From positions 7,608 through 71,607 of the forward strand of contig JBHENN010000123.1 in NCBI GenBank assembly GCA_046262015.1: a stretch of 64,000 bases of DNA, written 5' to 3'. The DNA comes from JBHENN01 sp046262015 (GTDB taxonomy: Bacteria > Actinomycetota > CADDZG01 > WHSQ01). How positions within the stretch are numbered: the first letter of the stretch is position 1; the number at the start of each line of letters is the position of its first letter. Of the stretch, positions 26,189-35,053 are shown in pieces. A program made the position numbers and the translations under genes. A model generated the notes under the pieces. That model searched no databases. It saw only the letters and a list, made by a program, of their open reading frames with translations, and had not been told where the DNA came from.

Positions 26189-26872
26189 ATGCGCATCCTG
26201 GTGATCGAGGACGAGGACCGGATGCGCCGCGCCCTGCGGCGGGCCCTCGAGGAGGCAGGCTACGCCGTCGACGAGGCCGAGGGGGGTCATGCCGGGCTCT
26301 CCCGGGCCCAGAACGAGACCTACGACGCCATCGTCCTCGACCTCCTCCTGCCGGATGTGGACGGCTTCGAGGTCTGCCGTCGCATCCGGCACGGCGAGGT
26401 CTGGGCACCGGTACTGATGTTGACCGCGCTCGACGCCGTCGAGGACCGCATCGCGGGCCTCGACGCCGGGGCCGACGACTACCTCGTGAAGCCTTTCGCG
26501 ATGCGCGAGCTGCTGTCGCGTCTGCGCGCCCTGATCCGGCGGGGGCGGCCGCCCCGACCTGCGGTCCTCAGTTGCGGCAACCTGTCCCTCGATCCCGGCC
26601 GGCGCCTCGCTCTCTGGGAGGGCCACGCGATCGATCTATCGCCTCGAGAGTTCTCCCTGCTCGAGCTCTTCCTGCACCACCGCAACGAGGTGCTCGGGAG
26701 AGGCCGGATCCTGCGCCACATCTGGGGGGACCGTGCCGACGAGCAAACCTCCAACATCCTCGACGTGTACGTCAAGAACCTGCGCGACAAGATCGACCGG
26801 CGCTTCGATGAACGGATGATCGAAACGGTACGGGGGGTCGGGTTCCGGCTCCGCTGCCCGGAAGAGGGATGA
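26189..26872 (+). CDS. OmpR/PhoB-type response regulator
   Basis: The protein is 227 residues. The receiver domain (1-115) has the acidic pocket ED at 7-8, phospho-acceptor D51 in IVLDLLLPD, T79 and K101 (LVKPF). The winged-helix DNA-binding domain (about 130-223) shows the LSPREFSLLELFLHH recognition region and ETVRGVGFRLR wing. A good GGATGAGGCG ribosome site precedes the ATG. The gene overlaps the kinase gene by ATGA. Its divergent position to the SulP-DAB operon suggests that it controls that operon, perhaps in response to inorganic carbon or ionic state. Confidence 0.93.
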   Translation: MRILVIEDEDRMRRALRRALEEAGYAVDEAEGGHAGLSRAQNETYDAIVLDLLLPDVDGFEVCRRIRHGEVWAPVLMLTALDAVEDRIAGLDAGADDYLVKPFAMRELLSRLRALIRRGRPPRPAVLSCGNLSLDPGRRLALWEGHAIDLSPREFSLLELFLHHRNEVLGRGRILRHIWGDRADEQTSNILDVYVKNLRDKIDRRFDERMIETVRGVGFRLRCPEEG

Positions 26873-28248
26873 ACCGCTGGCACGGCCGGGTCCCGGTAAC
26901 GGTTCGGATGGCCGCCCTGACGGCCCTGTCCGTGCTCCTGGTCGTGTTCGGGGTCGGCACGCTCATCTACAACCAGTTCCGGGCCACCCTTCGGTCTGAG
27001 GTCGATCGAAGCCTGCTGGACATAGCAACGATCCAGGTCGAGGCGTTCCGAGACCTCGCCCGTGAGGACTCCATCCGGTCTCTCCTCGAGGGGTTGGACG
27101 CGGCCGGCCCAGTCGCGAACGATCCGGAGCTCCAGGCCCAGATCCTCGAACAGGACGGCCGCGTGATCGCATCCACCTCGGGCCTCACCGGCCACGGCGG
27201 AACCGTGCAGGGAGGAGCTCTGGTCAGGGTGGCCGCAGGCGCGCCGGTACACCGGGATGCCGTCGTCGACGGTCGCGTCTTTCGTTTCGTAGCGCTCTCG
27301 CTCGGAGGCAACGGACGCATCTTCGTTGCCGGCATCCCCATCGAGCACATCAAAGATGCGGAGAACGCGTTCCTACGCGTCCTGGGCCCCGGCGCTGCCA
27401 TCGGAGGCATCCTCGCTGCCGCCGCCGGATGGGCTACCACCCGGTGGTCCCTTGCACCCCTCCGTGAGGTGGCCGCGCAGGCCGAAGCCATCGGGGCTCT
27501 CGATCTGTCGCAACGGCTCGACGTTGCCCCGAGCGCCGACGAGATCGGCCGGCTGGGGATGACCCTGAACCGCATGCTGACCCGTCTGGACGATGCACTG
27601 CTATGGCAACGCCGGCTCACCGCCGAGGTAGGTCACGAGCTGCGCACGCCTCTCGCGATCGCACAGGCGGAGCTCGAGTTGCTCCAGATCAGCATCCACG
27701 ACGAGGGGTTGCGCGCCGAGGTCAGCGGTGTACTCGAGGAGATCGAACGAGCAACCGGCGTCATCGAGGACATGCTTCTCCTCGCCCGCGCCGACGAGGG
27801 GGTCAGAGTGGACTTCCCCGAACCGGTTGCGCTCGGCGCCCTGGCGCGGGAGGTCGCCGAAAGATTCGCCGCGCTCGCCGCGCAACGAGACGTGTCCCTC
27901 GAGGCCGTGGGCGAAGCCAGCGTCGAGGGTGACAGACATGCCCTGCAGAGAGCGCTCACCAACCTCGTCGACAACGCCCTGAGGCACTCCCCGGCGGGAG
28001 GAAAGGTGGCGATCGCGCTCGAGCAGCAGGACGGGGGGGTCGTGCTCTCCGTCAGCGATACCGGACCCGGGGTACCCCCCGACATACTTGGGAGGATCTT
28101 CGACCGGTACCTCCGCTCGGGCACGCGCCACGGCAGCGCGGGGCTGGGCCTCTCGATAGTCGCCGCGGTTGCCGCGGCACACGGCGGGACGGTTCAAGCG
28201 CGCAACCGTGTCGAAGGGGGGCTGGAGATCGAGATGGAGCTTCGCTAG
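26869..28248 (+). CDS. Sensor histidine kinase
   Basis: The protein is 459 residues. A membrane helix is near 14-35, an extracytoplasmic sensing domain covers about 36-160, and a second helix lies near 165-190. A HAMP segment (RWSLAPLREVAAQAEAIGALD) follows, then a HisKA domain with H256 in GHELRTPLA and an ATPase domain with LTNLVDNALRHSP, SDTGPGVPPDI and GSAGLGLSIV. It phosphorylates the regulator encoded just upstream. The sensing domain has no recognisable ligand motif. The last 4 bases overlap the convergent CBS gene. Confidence 0.93.
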   Translation: MNRWHGRVPVTVRMAALTALSVLLVVFGVGTLIYNQFRATLRSEVDRSLLDIATIQVEAFRDLAREDSIRSLLEGLDAAGPVANDPELQAQILEQDGRVIASTSGLTGHGGTVQGGALVRVAAGAPVHRDAVVDGRVFRFVALSLGGNGRIFVAGIPIEHIKDAENAFLRVLGPGAAIGGILAAAAGWATTRWSLAPLREVAAQAEAIGALDLSQRLDVAPSADEIGRLGMTLNRMLTRLDDALLWQRRLTAEVGHELRTPLAIAQAELELLQISIHDEGLRAEVSGVLEEIERATGVIEDMLLLARADEGVRVDFPEPVALGALAREVAERFAALAAQRDVSLEAVGEASVEGDRHALQRALTNLVDNALRHSPAGGKVAIALEQQDGGVVLSVSDTGPGVPPDILGRIFDRYLRSGTRHGSAGLGLSIVAAVAAAHGGTVQARNRVEGGLEIEMELR

Positions 28249-28721
28249 GTATCTCGCGGTTCGCCGGGGTCGCCCTCCGAGCGGGGGGCGGCAGCGAGCA
28301 TCGCGTGATGGATGTCCGACTGGAACACCAGGCCCAATAGGTCATCGCCGGCAACCACCGGCAACCGCTGGATCCTGCGTGCCCGCATGAGCCCTGCCGC
28401 CCGCAGGGCCAAGGTGTCGGGACCGACCGTTAGCACCTTCTGACTCATGATCTCGGCCACCGGACGGTTCAGCAATCCGCGGTAGGCCGACAGCACCTCC
28501 GGATCGATCCCGGACAGACCCCACGCATAGACATCGCGTGACGTCTCGCGCAACAGAGCATCGAAGATGTCGCGCTCCGCGATCATGCCCGCAAGGCGTG
28601 CGCCCTCGACCACGGGCAGGGCCTGCTGTCCCGTGAAGACCATGAGCCGGGCCGCCTCGAGCACACGGCTTCCGATGTCGAGCCGCTCGAACCAGCGCCG
28701 CATGACATCGTCCACCTTCAC
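28245..28721 (-). CDS. CBS-domain pair protein
   Basis: From the GTG at 28721 the protein is 158 residues made of two CBS domains. The first has ARLMVFTGQQALPVVEGARLAGMIAERDI, the second IMSQKVLTVG followed by RRIQRLPVVAGDDLLGLVF. Stand-alone CBS pairs bind adenosyl nucleotides and regulate transporters or enzymes. It converges on the histidine kinase gene and lies next to the DAB/SulP locus, so a regulatory role in ion or carbon transport is possible but not shown. The long insertion between the domains (AWGLSGIDPEVLSAYRGLL) is notable. Confidence 0.8.
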   Translation of the reverse strand: MKVDDVMRRWFERLDIGSRVLEAARLMVFTGQQALPVVEGARLAGMIAERDIFDALLRETSRDVYAWGLSGIDPEVLSAYRGLLNRPVAEIMSQKVLTVGPDTLALRAAGLMRARRIQRLPVVAGDDLLGLVFQSDIHHAMLAAAPRSEGDPGEPRDT

Positions 28722-28874
28722 GATGCACCCCCGGAGGCGAGTTGACCAGCGAGACGCAGGCGGCATCGATGACACCAAGGTCCCGCTCGGTCGGCGAGTG
28801 TGGGTTCCCTTATCGCACACATCGACCGCGGCCCGCAAGACAACGAGCGAATGAAGGCGCGTATGTCGTCGACG

Positions 28875-29795
28875 TTACGGCAGCTGCTTCAGGACCGCCT
28901 CATACCGGCTCTGCACGCGGATGGGTCCGTTCCTGACGTCGTTCTCGACCTGTTCCTTCACGACCATGACGTGCTGGGGCCAGAACCACGAGGTGGAGTC
29001 CTGGCGTCCCTCGAGGGCTCCCGAGAAGACGATGCTCGTGTCTACGATCAGGGCTCGGACCTGTGACCCGGAGATATCGATCTTGTCGTAACGCCCCGCT
29101 CTGATCGCCACGTCGGCCCGGGTCCCGGACCCCCGCATCGTGAACGATCTCGAGAACCCGGGCCCTCCGCCTGTCGGCGCGACCAGCTCGGGGGTCGGGA
29201 GCCGGAACTCGCGCACGTCGGTCAGCCCGCCCGGGAACCGGGCGCTTACCTTGACGTAGGTGAGGAAGACACCCTCGTCGCGATACACCAGGTGGGTCTC
29301 GGTGACGGTGCCGTTCCCGTCTCGATCACGCAGATCCCTGATCTGGCGTTGCTCTCGGGCGTGCGGCCCATCCGCCGTCAGGGTGGTCGTCTCGGGCATG
29401 TCCTCCGTGCTTCCGGAGACGGTCCTCTGTCCCTGGGTCGCGTAGGCGTAGGTACCTGCAGGGATCGGTGCTGCAGGACGGGCGCGGCTTGTACCGGTCG
29501 AGGAGCCTCCGTCCGTGCCAGCCGGGCCGGAGCCGTCCCCGCCGCCCGAGGCGGGCACTTCGCCGTTGTCGTTGCTCGTCTTGGCCGCACCCTTCCCCGG
29601 GCGTCCACCGGGCCCTTTCTTCGCCGCGCCCCTGCCCTTTCCGTCGCGGCGACCCGCACTCGGTTCGTCCTTGCCGCCGCCGGGCTCGGTGAGCGCGGGG
29701 ATCCCGCGCTCGGATGCGACATCATCCGGGCTGTTGCCTCCGCACCCAGTAACGACCAGCGAGAGCACCACCAGCACCGCGAACAGACGTCTCAC
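28875..29795 (-). CDS. Lipoprotein, probable partner of the MMPL exporter
   Basis: The protein is 306 residues. A signal peptide ends in a lipobox with C18 (VVTGC), so the mature protein should be lipidated and outside the membrane. Residues about 25-110 are a low-complexity linker rich in glycine, lysine and serine. The last 190 residues are a beta-rich domain. The GTG start overlaps the exporter's stop (GTGA). This genetic pairing resembles MmpL exporters and their carrier lipoproteins (LppX/LprG type); the sequence does not prove that fold. Confidence 0.75.
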   Translation of the reverse strand: MRRLFAVLVVLSLVVTGCGGNSPDDVASERGIPALTEPGGGKDEPSAGRRDGKGRGAAKKGPGGRPGKGAAKTSNDNGEVPASGGGDGSGPAGTDGGSSTGTSRARPAAPIPAGTYAYATQGQRTVSGSTEDMPETTTLTADGPHAREQRQIRDLRDRDGNGTVTETHLVYRDEGVFLTYVKVSARFPGGLTDVREFRLPTPELVAPTGGGPGFSRSFTMRGSGTRADVAIRAGRYDKIDISGSQVRALIVDTSIVFSGALEGRQDSTSWFWPQHVMVVKEQVENDVRNGPIRVQSRYEAVLKQLP

Positions 29796-31987
29796 GATCG
29801 CACCCCTTCCACGCTTCCCTCGCGGATGCCGAACCGCTCATGGACCCGCTTGAGGAGCGGCGGCGCCCACCAGTTGGCCGTACCCATCAGTTTCATGAAC
29901 GCGGGAACCAGAGCGGCGCGCACGAGGGTGGCATCCATCACCACTGCGAGCGCGAGCCCCAGCCCGAACATCTTGATGAACGAGATACCCGAGCTGATCA
30001 TCGCGAGGAACACCACCGCGATCAGCGCCGCTGCTGCCGTCACTATCCGTCCGGTCCGCTCGAGCCCGCGCGCCACCGCCTGTTCGTTGTCGCCGGTCTT
30101 GTCGTGCTCCTCCTTGACGCGCGACAGAAGGAAGACCTCGTAGTCCATCGACAGCCCGAACGCGATGCAGAACATCAAGATGATGTTGGACAGCACCAGG
30201 GTGCCGGTCGGCGTGAAGTCGAGGAGGTCTGCGAGATGGCCCTCCTGGAATATCCACACCATCGCGCCGAAGGTGGCGGTGAGACTGAGCAGATTGAGGA
30301 TGAGTGCCTTGATGGGGACGAGGACGCTTCCGAATAACAGGAACAAGGTCACGAACGTGACCAGCGCGATCCACCCCACCGCATAGGGGATGCGCTCGAA
30401 CGCAACCTTCTTGCCGTCCACGAGCTCCGCCGACTGGCCCGTCACCTCGAGATCGACGGGACCGTTCATCGTGCGTATGTCCTGCACCACCCGCTCCGCT
30501 TCGAGCGACTGACTCTCGACCGTTGGGGCAAGGACCACCGAGAAGAAGGTCGCACCGTCGGCGATGAACCGCTGCGCCAAGACCTTGGACGAGAACAGCA
30601 GATCGCCGCCGACATAGCTGCCGGCCGCGGAATCCACGCGCGCGACGCCCTCGATCCCTGATAGGCGTGCCGCGACGCCGGCGACCTCGGTCTTCGACGC
30701 ACGCGGATCGACGCCCGGCGCGAGCACCGCCAGCGCCGCGGCCTCGTTCCCGGCGAAGTCCTCCCGCAGCTGGTCGGTGACGGCGCGCCCCGGCGCGCCG
30801 GGCGGCAGCACGCGATCGTCCGGAAGACCCAGCTTCACACCCAGGAACGGCGCGCCGAGAAGGAGCAGGACGACGGTCCCCAAAGTGGCGACCGGGATCG
30901 GATGCCGCATCACGTAGCGAGCGATCCGGTACCACGTCCCCCCACTCGGTGAGACCCGCTCCCGCCGGATGGAGAAGGCGTCCACGCGCGCCCCCAGGAC
31001 CGCCAGCAGCGCGGGCAGAGCGATGATCGTGACCGCCGCCGCGCGCATGACCACGGGGACGCCGGCGTAGGCGAAGGACCTGAGGAAGACGATCGGGAAC
31101 ATCAGCAACGCCGAGAGAGATGCGGCGATCGCGACCGCGCTGAACAGGACGGTGCGTCCCGCGGTCTCGACCGTGGTCACCACCGCGTCGGAGACATCGC
31201 GTCCGCTCGCCAGCTCTTCCCGGAATCGCGACACCACGAAGAGGCTGTAATCGATGCCGAGCCCGAGACCCATGCCGGTGGTCAGGTTCAAGGCGAAGAT
31301 CGACACCTCGGTGACCGCGGCGAGCAGGCGCAGGATGAGAAGCGTCCCGATCACGGCCACCATCCCAACACCGAGCGGGAGCACGGCGGCGACGGGGCTA
31401 CGGAAGACCACGAGCAGAAGGACCAGCAGGATCGGTACCGCCACAAGCTCGGCCCGTACCAGATCGTCCTCGACCTGCAGCGTCACCTGGCGAAAGATCT
31501 CGGCGTAACCGCTTACCGAGACCGTGATGGAACGGCCCGTGCCCGAGTATCTCGGCACGAGCACCTCGAGAAGCTCGTTCTTGTCGTTCTGCGAGCCCTC
31601 GAGGTTGGCCAGGACCAGTGCCTTGGAGCCGTCGATGCTGCGCAGGGGAGGCGCGCCCCCGAGGCTCCAGTAGCTCTCGGCACGCGCCACACCACGTTCG
31701 CCGGCCAGGGCGCGTGTGAGGGCGATCCCCTCCCGGCGCGCCGCCACATCGTCGACCGAGCCACCGCGGGTATCGACGAGCAGCACAACGTCGGGGTCGC
31801 TGACGCCGAAGATCTCCTGGACCCGGGCGGCGGCGATCGCCGACTCGCTCGACGGGTCGTCGAAGCCGCCGGTCGACAGATGGCCGACGACCGACGCTCC
31901 CACCGGCGCCGCGATGGCCAGCAGCACCGCAGTTACGACTAGGACCCGGCGGGGGTGCCGGGCGACGAACCGGCCGAGAGCGGTCAT
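29792..31987 (-). CDS. MMPL/RND-family exporter
   Basis: From the ATG at 31987 (alternative 32023) the protein is 731 residues with the RND layout: helix 1, an extracytoplasmic domain, helices 2-6, then the same again. Visible features are GMGLGLGIDYSLFVVSRFREEL in the first half and FGLSMDYEVFLLSRVKEEH in the second, the transmembrane aspartate/tyrosine proton relay (GIDYS, SMDYE). These proteins export lipids or hydrophobic molecules in actinobacteria. The coupled lipoprotein downstream fits that role. The substrate cannot be determined. Confidence 0.9.
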   Translation of the reverse strand: MTALGRFVARHPRRVLVVTAVLLAIAAPVGASVVGHLSTGGFDDPSSESAIAAARVQEIFGVSDPDVVLLVDTRGGSVDDVAARREGIALTRALAGERGVARAESYWSLGGAPPLRSIDGSKALVLANLEGSQNDKNELLEVLVPRYSGTGRSITVSVSGYAEIFRQVTLQVEDDLVRAELVAVPILLVLLLVVFRSPVAAVLPLGVGMVAVIGTLLILRLLAAVTEVSIFALNLTTGMGLGLGIDYSLFVVSRFREELASGRDVSDAVVTTVETAGRTVLFSAVAIAASLSALLMFPIVFLRSFAYAGVPVVMRAAAVTIIALPALLAVLGARVDAFSIRRERVSPSGGTWYRIARYVMRHPIPVATLGTVVLLLLGAPFLGVKLGLPDDRVLPPGAPGRAVTDQLREDFAGNEAAALAVLAPGVDPRASKTEVAGVAARLSGIEGVARVDSAAGSYVGGDLLFSSKVLAQRFIADGATFFSVVLAPTVESQSLEAERVVQDIRTMNGPVDLEVTGQSAELVDGKKVAFERIPYAVGWIALVTFVTLFLLFGSVLVPIKALILNLLSLTATFGAMVWIFQEGHLADLLDFTPTGTLVLSNIILMFCIAFGLSMDYEVFLLSRVKEEHDKTGDNEQAVARGLERTGRIVTAAAALIAVVFLAMISSGISFIKMFGLGLALAVVMDATLVRAALVPAFMKLMGTANWWAPPLLKRVHERFGIREGSVEGVRS

Positions 31988-32090
31988 CCCGCCTTCGTAT
32001 AGCGCCCGCCGGCGTTTGTCCATCTTTCGCCGGCAGGCCGGATCAGCGCCCGGGAGGCGTGCGCCCCAAACGGTTCACGTGGGAGGGCGG

Positions 32091-33557
32091 TTAAGCGAGG
32101 GGGCGCTTCCGGTTCTTGCCGGTCGCGTAGTGGCGGAGCTTGTCCTGGCCCTCCGGCGACAGCATCTCGAGCGCATCGTGGAAGACCGCGCCCCTGGCGG
32201 CGCGTAGGGCGAGCTCCCCCGAGCCTGCCTTCGGAGGACGCTCCGTCATGAGAAACACCAGCGGCTCAAGACCTGCAGCCGAAGCCGTGATCACCGCGGC
32301 CTTGCCGAGCGCCTTCCACACGGTGTCGGTCCGTCTGAGACCGAGACGAGCGCTCGTGAACGTCCCCAGGACGTCGAAGAACCAACGATGGCCCGTGACG
32401 TCGTCGGCCGCGAAGTTAACCTCGACGCCCGCCGCGATCCGATGGTCCTCCACGATGCCGACGAACCCACAGTCCGACAGCACGGCCCGAGCGATCTCCT
32501 TGGCCGACCGACCCTCCCGGAGAGCCCGGGTGTGCGAGTCCCCGCGCGCATCGACCGGAGCGGAACGGGTGGGAACCATGACGGTGGCTCGACTTCCCTT
32601 CGTGCGCGCGTACCCTTCGCGTTCGACGGCCACTCTCGCCCGAGCAGTCTCCACGTAGGAGATGTCGGTGTCGTAGCCGACGAACCTTCGTTGCGACCGG
32701 ACCGCGGCAACCGCGGTCGAGCCCGAGCCCATGAATGGATCCAGAACCAGATCGCCTCGATACGTATAGAGCTCTATCAACCGAAGCGGTAGCTCGACGG
32801 GGAACGGCGCGGGGTGATTGACGCGGGTCGCGCTCTCCGGAGGCAGGTCCCAGACATCCGTCGTCGCCTCCATGAAATCGTCTTTCAGGATCGACACCTC
32901 TGAGGGGAGACCCTGTCTGGCTCGTTGTCGGCGCGTGAGTGCTCGGTCGAAACGACCCTTGCTCGCCACGACGATGCGTTCGGTGAGGTCTCGCAGTACC
33001 GGGTTCGCCGGGCTCTGGAAGGACCCCCAGGCGGTGGAACCGCTAGCTCCGTGGCCTTTCACCCAGACGATCTCCCCCCGCAGGAGCAATCCGAGCTCGT
33101 CCTGAAGGATCGTCACGACGTCGGCCGAGAGGCTCCGGTAGGGACGCCGGCCGAGGTTGGCGACGTTCACGGCGACCCGCCCTCCCGGCTCTAACTTACG
33201 GACGCACTCGGCGAAGACCTCTGTCAGCATCTGGAGGTAGTCCTTGTAGCTGGCCGGGATGAGGCCGTTGCCGAGCGCGATCTCGTATTCCTTGCCCGCG
33301 AAGTAGGGCGGTGAAGTCACCATCAGGGCGACCGAGGAGTCGGCGATCTCGGACATGTGACGGGCGTCCTTGGGATAGATCCGATCGAGGACCTCCGGTT
33401 GGTTGATCGCGATCAGGTCGTCGCTGCTCAGCTCGGGGGTCGTGAAACGATCGTAGAAGGCAGATGCATCGTGACTCTCGCGCTTGCCGACCCCGAACGA
33501 GGAGGTGGAGGTCGCTCGACGCGGGGCGCGCGGCTTCTTGTCCGTCATGTACCTCAT
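32091..33557 (-). CDS. DNA methyltransferase (N4-cytosine/N6-adenine) with extra C-terminal domain
   Basis: The protein is 488 residues. It has TSPPYFAGKEYEIALGNG near residue 80 (catalytic motif IV) followed later by DPFMGSGSTAVAAVRSQRRFVGYD near 270 (SAM-binding motif I), the beta-class order. After about residue 320 there is a further 165-residue domain not needed for methylation, containing VEVNFAADDVTGHRWFFDV and TDTVWKALGKAAVI. No restriction endonuclease gene is adjacent, so it is an orphan methylase or a single-chain restriction-modification enzyme. A second start codon lies at 33548. Confidence 0.87.
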   Translation of the reverse strand: MRYMTDKKPRAPRRATSTSSFGVGKRESHDASAFYDRFTTPELSSDDLIAINQPEVLDRIYPKDARHMSEIADSSVALMVTSPPYFAGKEYEIALGNGLIPASYKDYLQMLTEVFAECVRKLEPGGRVAVNVANLGRRPYRSLSADVVTILQDELGLLLRGEIVWVKGHGASGSTAWGSFQSPANPVLRDLTERIVVASKGRFDRALTRRQRARQGLPSEVSILKDDFMEATTDVWDLPPESATRVNHPAPFPVELPLRLIELYTYRGDLVLDPFMGSGSTAVAAVRSQRRFVGYDTDISYVETARARVAVEREGYARTKGSRATVMVPTRSAPVDARGDSHTRALREGRSAKEIARAVLSDCGFVGIVEDHRIAAGVEVNFAADDVTGHRWFFDVLGTFTSARLGLRRTDTVWKALGKAAVITASAAGLEPLVFLMTERPPKAGSGELALRAARGAVFHDALEMLSPEGQDKLRHYATGKNRKRPLA

Positions 33558-33719
33558 CCTAGTTTCAGGGCTGTGGCCGGCCGCGGGACCGCCATGGATT
33601 CGCGAGGCCGGCTCCCTCAGCGCTCAGCCCCCGCGGCGGGGCGACCTGTCCGGGGGGTTGCGGGCGATCTCGGACGAGAGGAGGATCTGGGTGACGGGCC
33701 GCAACGAGGGGAGGCAACC

Positions 33720-33905
33720 GTGTGTCTGCCGGGACACTCGACGACGTTCGACACGCACCTGATCGTCCTTGGAGCCGACAAGTACGGGTTGGAGAACATC
33801 GCCAATCTCGACATGATCCCTGCGCTCGGGGCCAAGGCGTTCGTCGGCGTGGTGCCCTGGGAGAAGGGATCGGGAGGTCCCGCCCGTCTGCTCGCGGTCT
33901 GGTAA
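33720..33905 (+). pseudogene. C-terminal fragment of a cyclase-family (kynurenine formamidase-like) protein
   Basis: Sixty-one residues from a GTG to the TAA at 33903 match the end of the metal-dependent cyclase family: HSTTFDTHLIVLGADKYGLENIANLD, then AKAFVGVVPWEKGSGGPARLLA. The usual 200 residues before this, including the HxGTHxD metal site, are missing; upstream sequence in all forward frames is unrelated. This is a truncated gene at the border of the polysaccharide locus and accounts for the gap between the methylase and the next gene. Confidence 0.55.
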
Positions 33906-33921
33906 GGCGGTCTGGTTCTAC

Positions 33922-34689
33922 GTGACGAACGAGCAGATCGATTACCTCGCACGCAATCAGCAGGGATGGACCGGGTACGCCGGCGAGATGGTCGAGCCGG
34001 GACGGAGAGCGTGGGCCAGCGAGGACCCCTACTGGGGGATCTGGGAAGTCGCGGAGTCCGAGGTCGGGATGCTCCCCGACGTCTCCGGGCTGGATACCCT
34101 CGAGCTCGGCTGCGGGACCGGTTACGTCTCCGCGTGGCTGGCGCGCCGCGGAGCGCGTCCGGTGGGGATCGATCCCACCACCGCGCAGCTCGACAGCGCT
34201 CGGTGCTTCCAGGCCGAGTTCGGCCTCGAGTATCCCCTCGTGCAAGCGGCCGCAGAGGCGTCTCCGTTCGCCGACGAGAGCTTCGACTTCGTGATCTCCG
34301 AATACGGGGCCAGCATCTGGAGCGATCCCTACCGGTGGGTCCCCGAAGCGGCGCGCCTGCTGCGGCCGGGTGGCGAGCTCGCGTTCCTGGTGAATGGGAC
34401 GCTACTGGCCCTGAGTGTGCCGGAGGAAGATGGCGTCCCCGCCACATCGACGCTCCTGCGCGACTACTTCGGGCTCCATCGGATCGAGTGGCCCGATGAC
34501 GGCACGGTCGACTTCCACCTCGGGTACGGCGATTGGATCCGGCTGCTGCGGGCCAACGGCTTCGAGATCGAGGACCTCATCGAGATCCGGCCGCCCGAGG
34601 GCGCGACGACGACCTATGGGTTCGTCGACCTCGAGTGGGCGCGCCGATGGCCCTCGGAAGAGGTGTGGAGGGTCCGCAAGAAGCCCTGA
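33922..34689 (+). CDS. Class I SAM-dependent methyltransferase
   Basis: The protein is 255 residues with a GTG start 16 bases after the fragment above. The SAM-binding motif is LELGCGTGYVSAWLARRG (near residue 60), followed by the acidic D of GIDPTTAQLDSA, SFDFVISEYGASIW (motif II) and RLLRPGGELAFLVNG (motif III). The substrate may be a small molecule or a sugar precursor; nothing in the sequence decides this. Codon use matches neighbours. Confidence 0.85.
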   Translation: MTNEQIDYLARNQQGWTGYAGEMVEPGRRAWASEDPYWGIWEVAESEVGMLPDVSGLDTLELGCGTGYVSAWLARRGARPVGIDPTTAQLDSARCFQAEFGLEYPLVQAAAEASPFADESFDFVISEYGASIWSDPYRWVPEAARLLRPGGELAFLVNGTLLALSVPEEDGVPATSTLLRDYFGLHRIEWPDDGTVDFHLGYGDWIRLLRANGFEIEDLIEIRPPEGATTTYGFVDLEWARRWPSEEVWRVRKKP

Positions 34690-34703
34690 GACCGTCCGTG
34701 CAC

Positions 34704-34910
34704 CTACAGAGACGCCGGCGCGGCGGGAGCGGGCGTCGTGCGACTGAGGCGCTTGAGCAACTCGAACTCGCGCAACCGACCGCCGCTGCCGGACGGATAC
34801 GGGAGATGGCAGGTCAGGAACAACACCCGAGGCCGAGGCTCGAGCGGCGGGCGTGCCGAACGGCTCAGCTGGCGGCGTCGGGACCGAACATCGGCCCTAG
34901 CTCGCAGCAC
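34704..34910 (-). pseudogene. N-terminal fragment of a family-4 glycosyltransferase
   Basis: A 68-codon minus-strand frame contains PRVLFLTCHLPYPSGSGG followed by RLREFELLKRLS, the first strand and glycine loop of GT-B glycosyltransferases. It then runs into an alanine/proline-rich tail and a stop, where about 300 further residues are expected. No continuation was found nearby. Together with the cyclase fragment it marks a rearranged left border of the polysaccharide locus. Confidence 0.5.
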
Positions 34911-35053
34911 GTGGGACCCCCCGGGGCACCTGCACCTGTTGGGCGCGGTGTACGAAACCGGGGCTGACCCGTCGCCCCTAGAGCAACGACCGCCGCCGCG
35001 ACGCTACGCTGGATGAATGGGTCTCCGGGGGAGCAGATGGGGATCTTCGGGGG

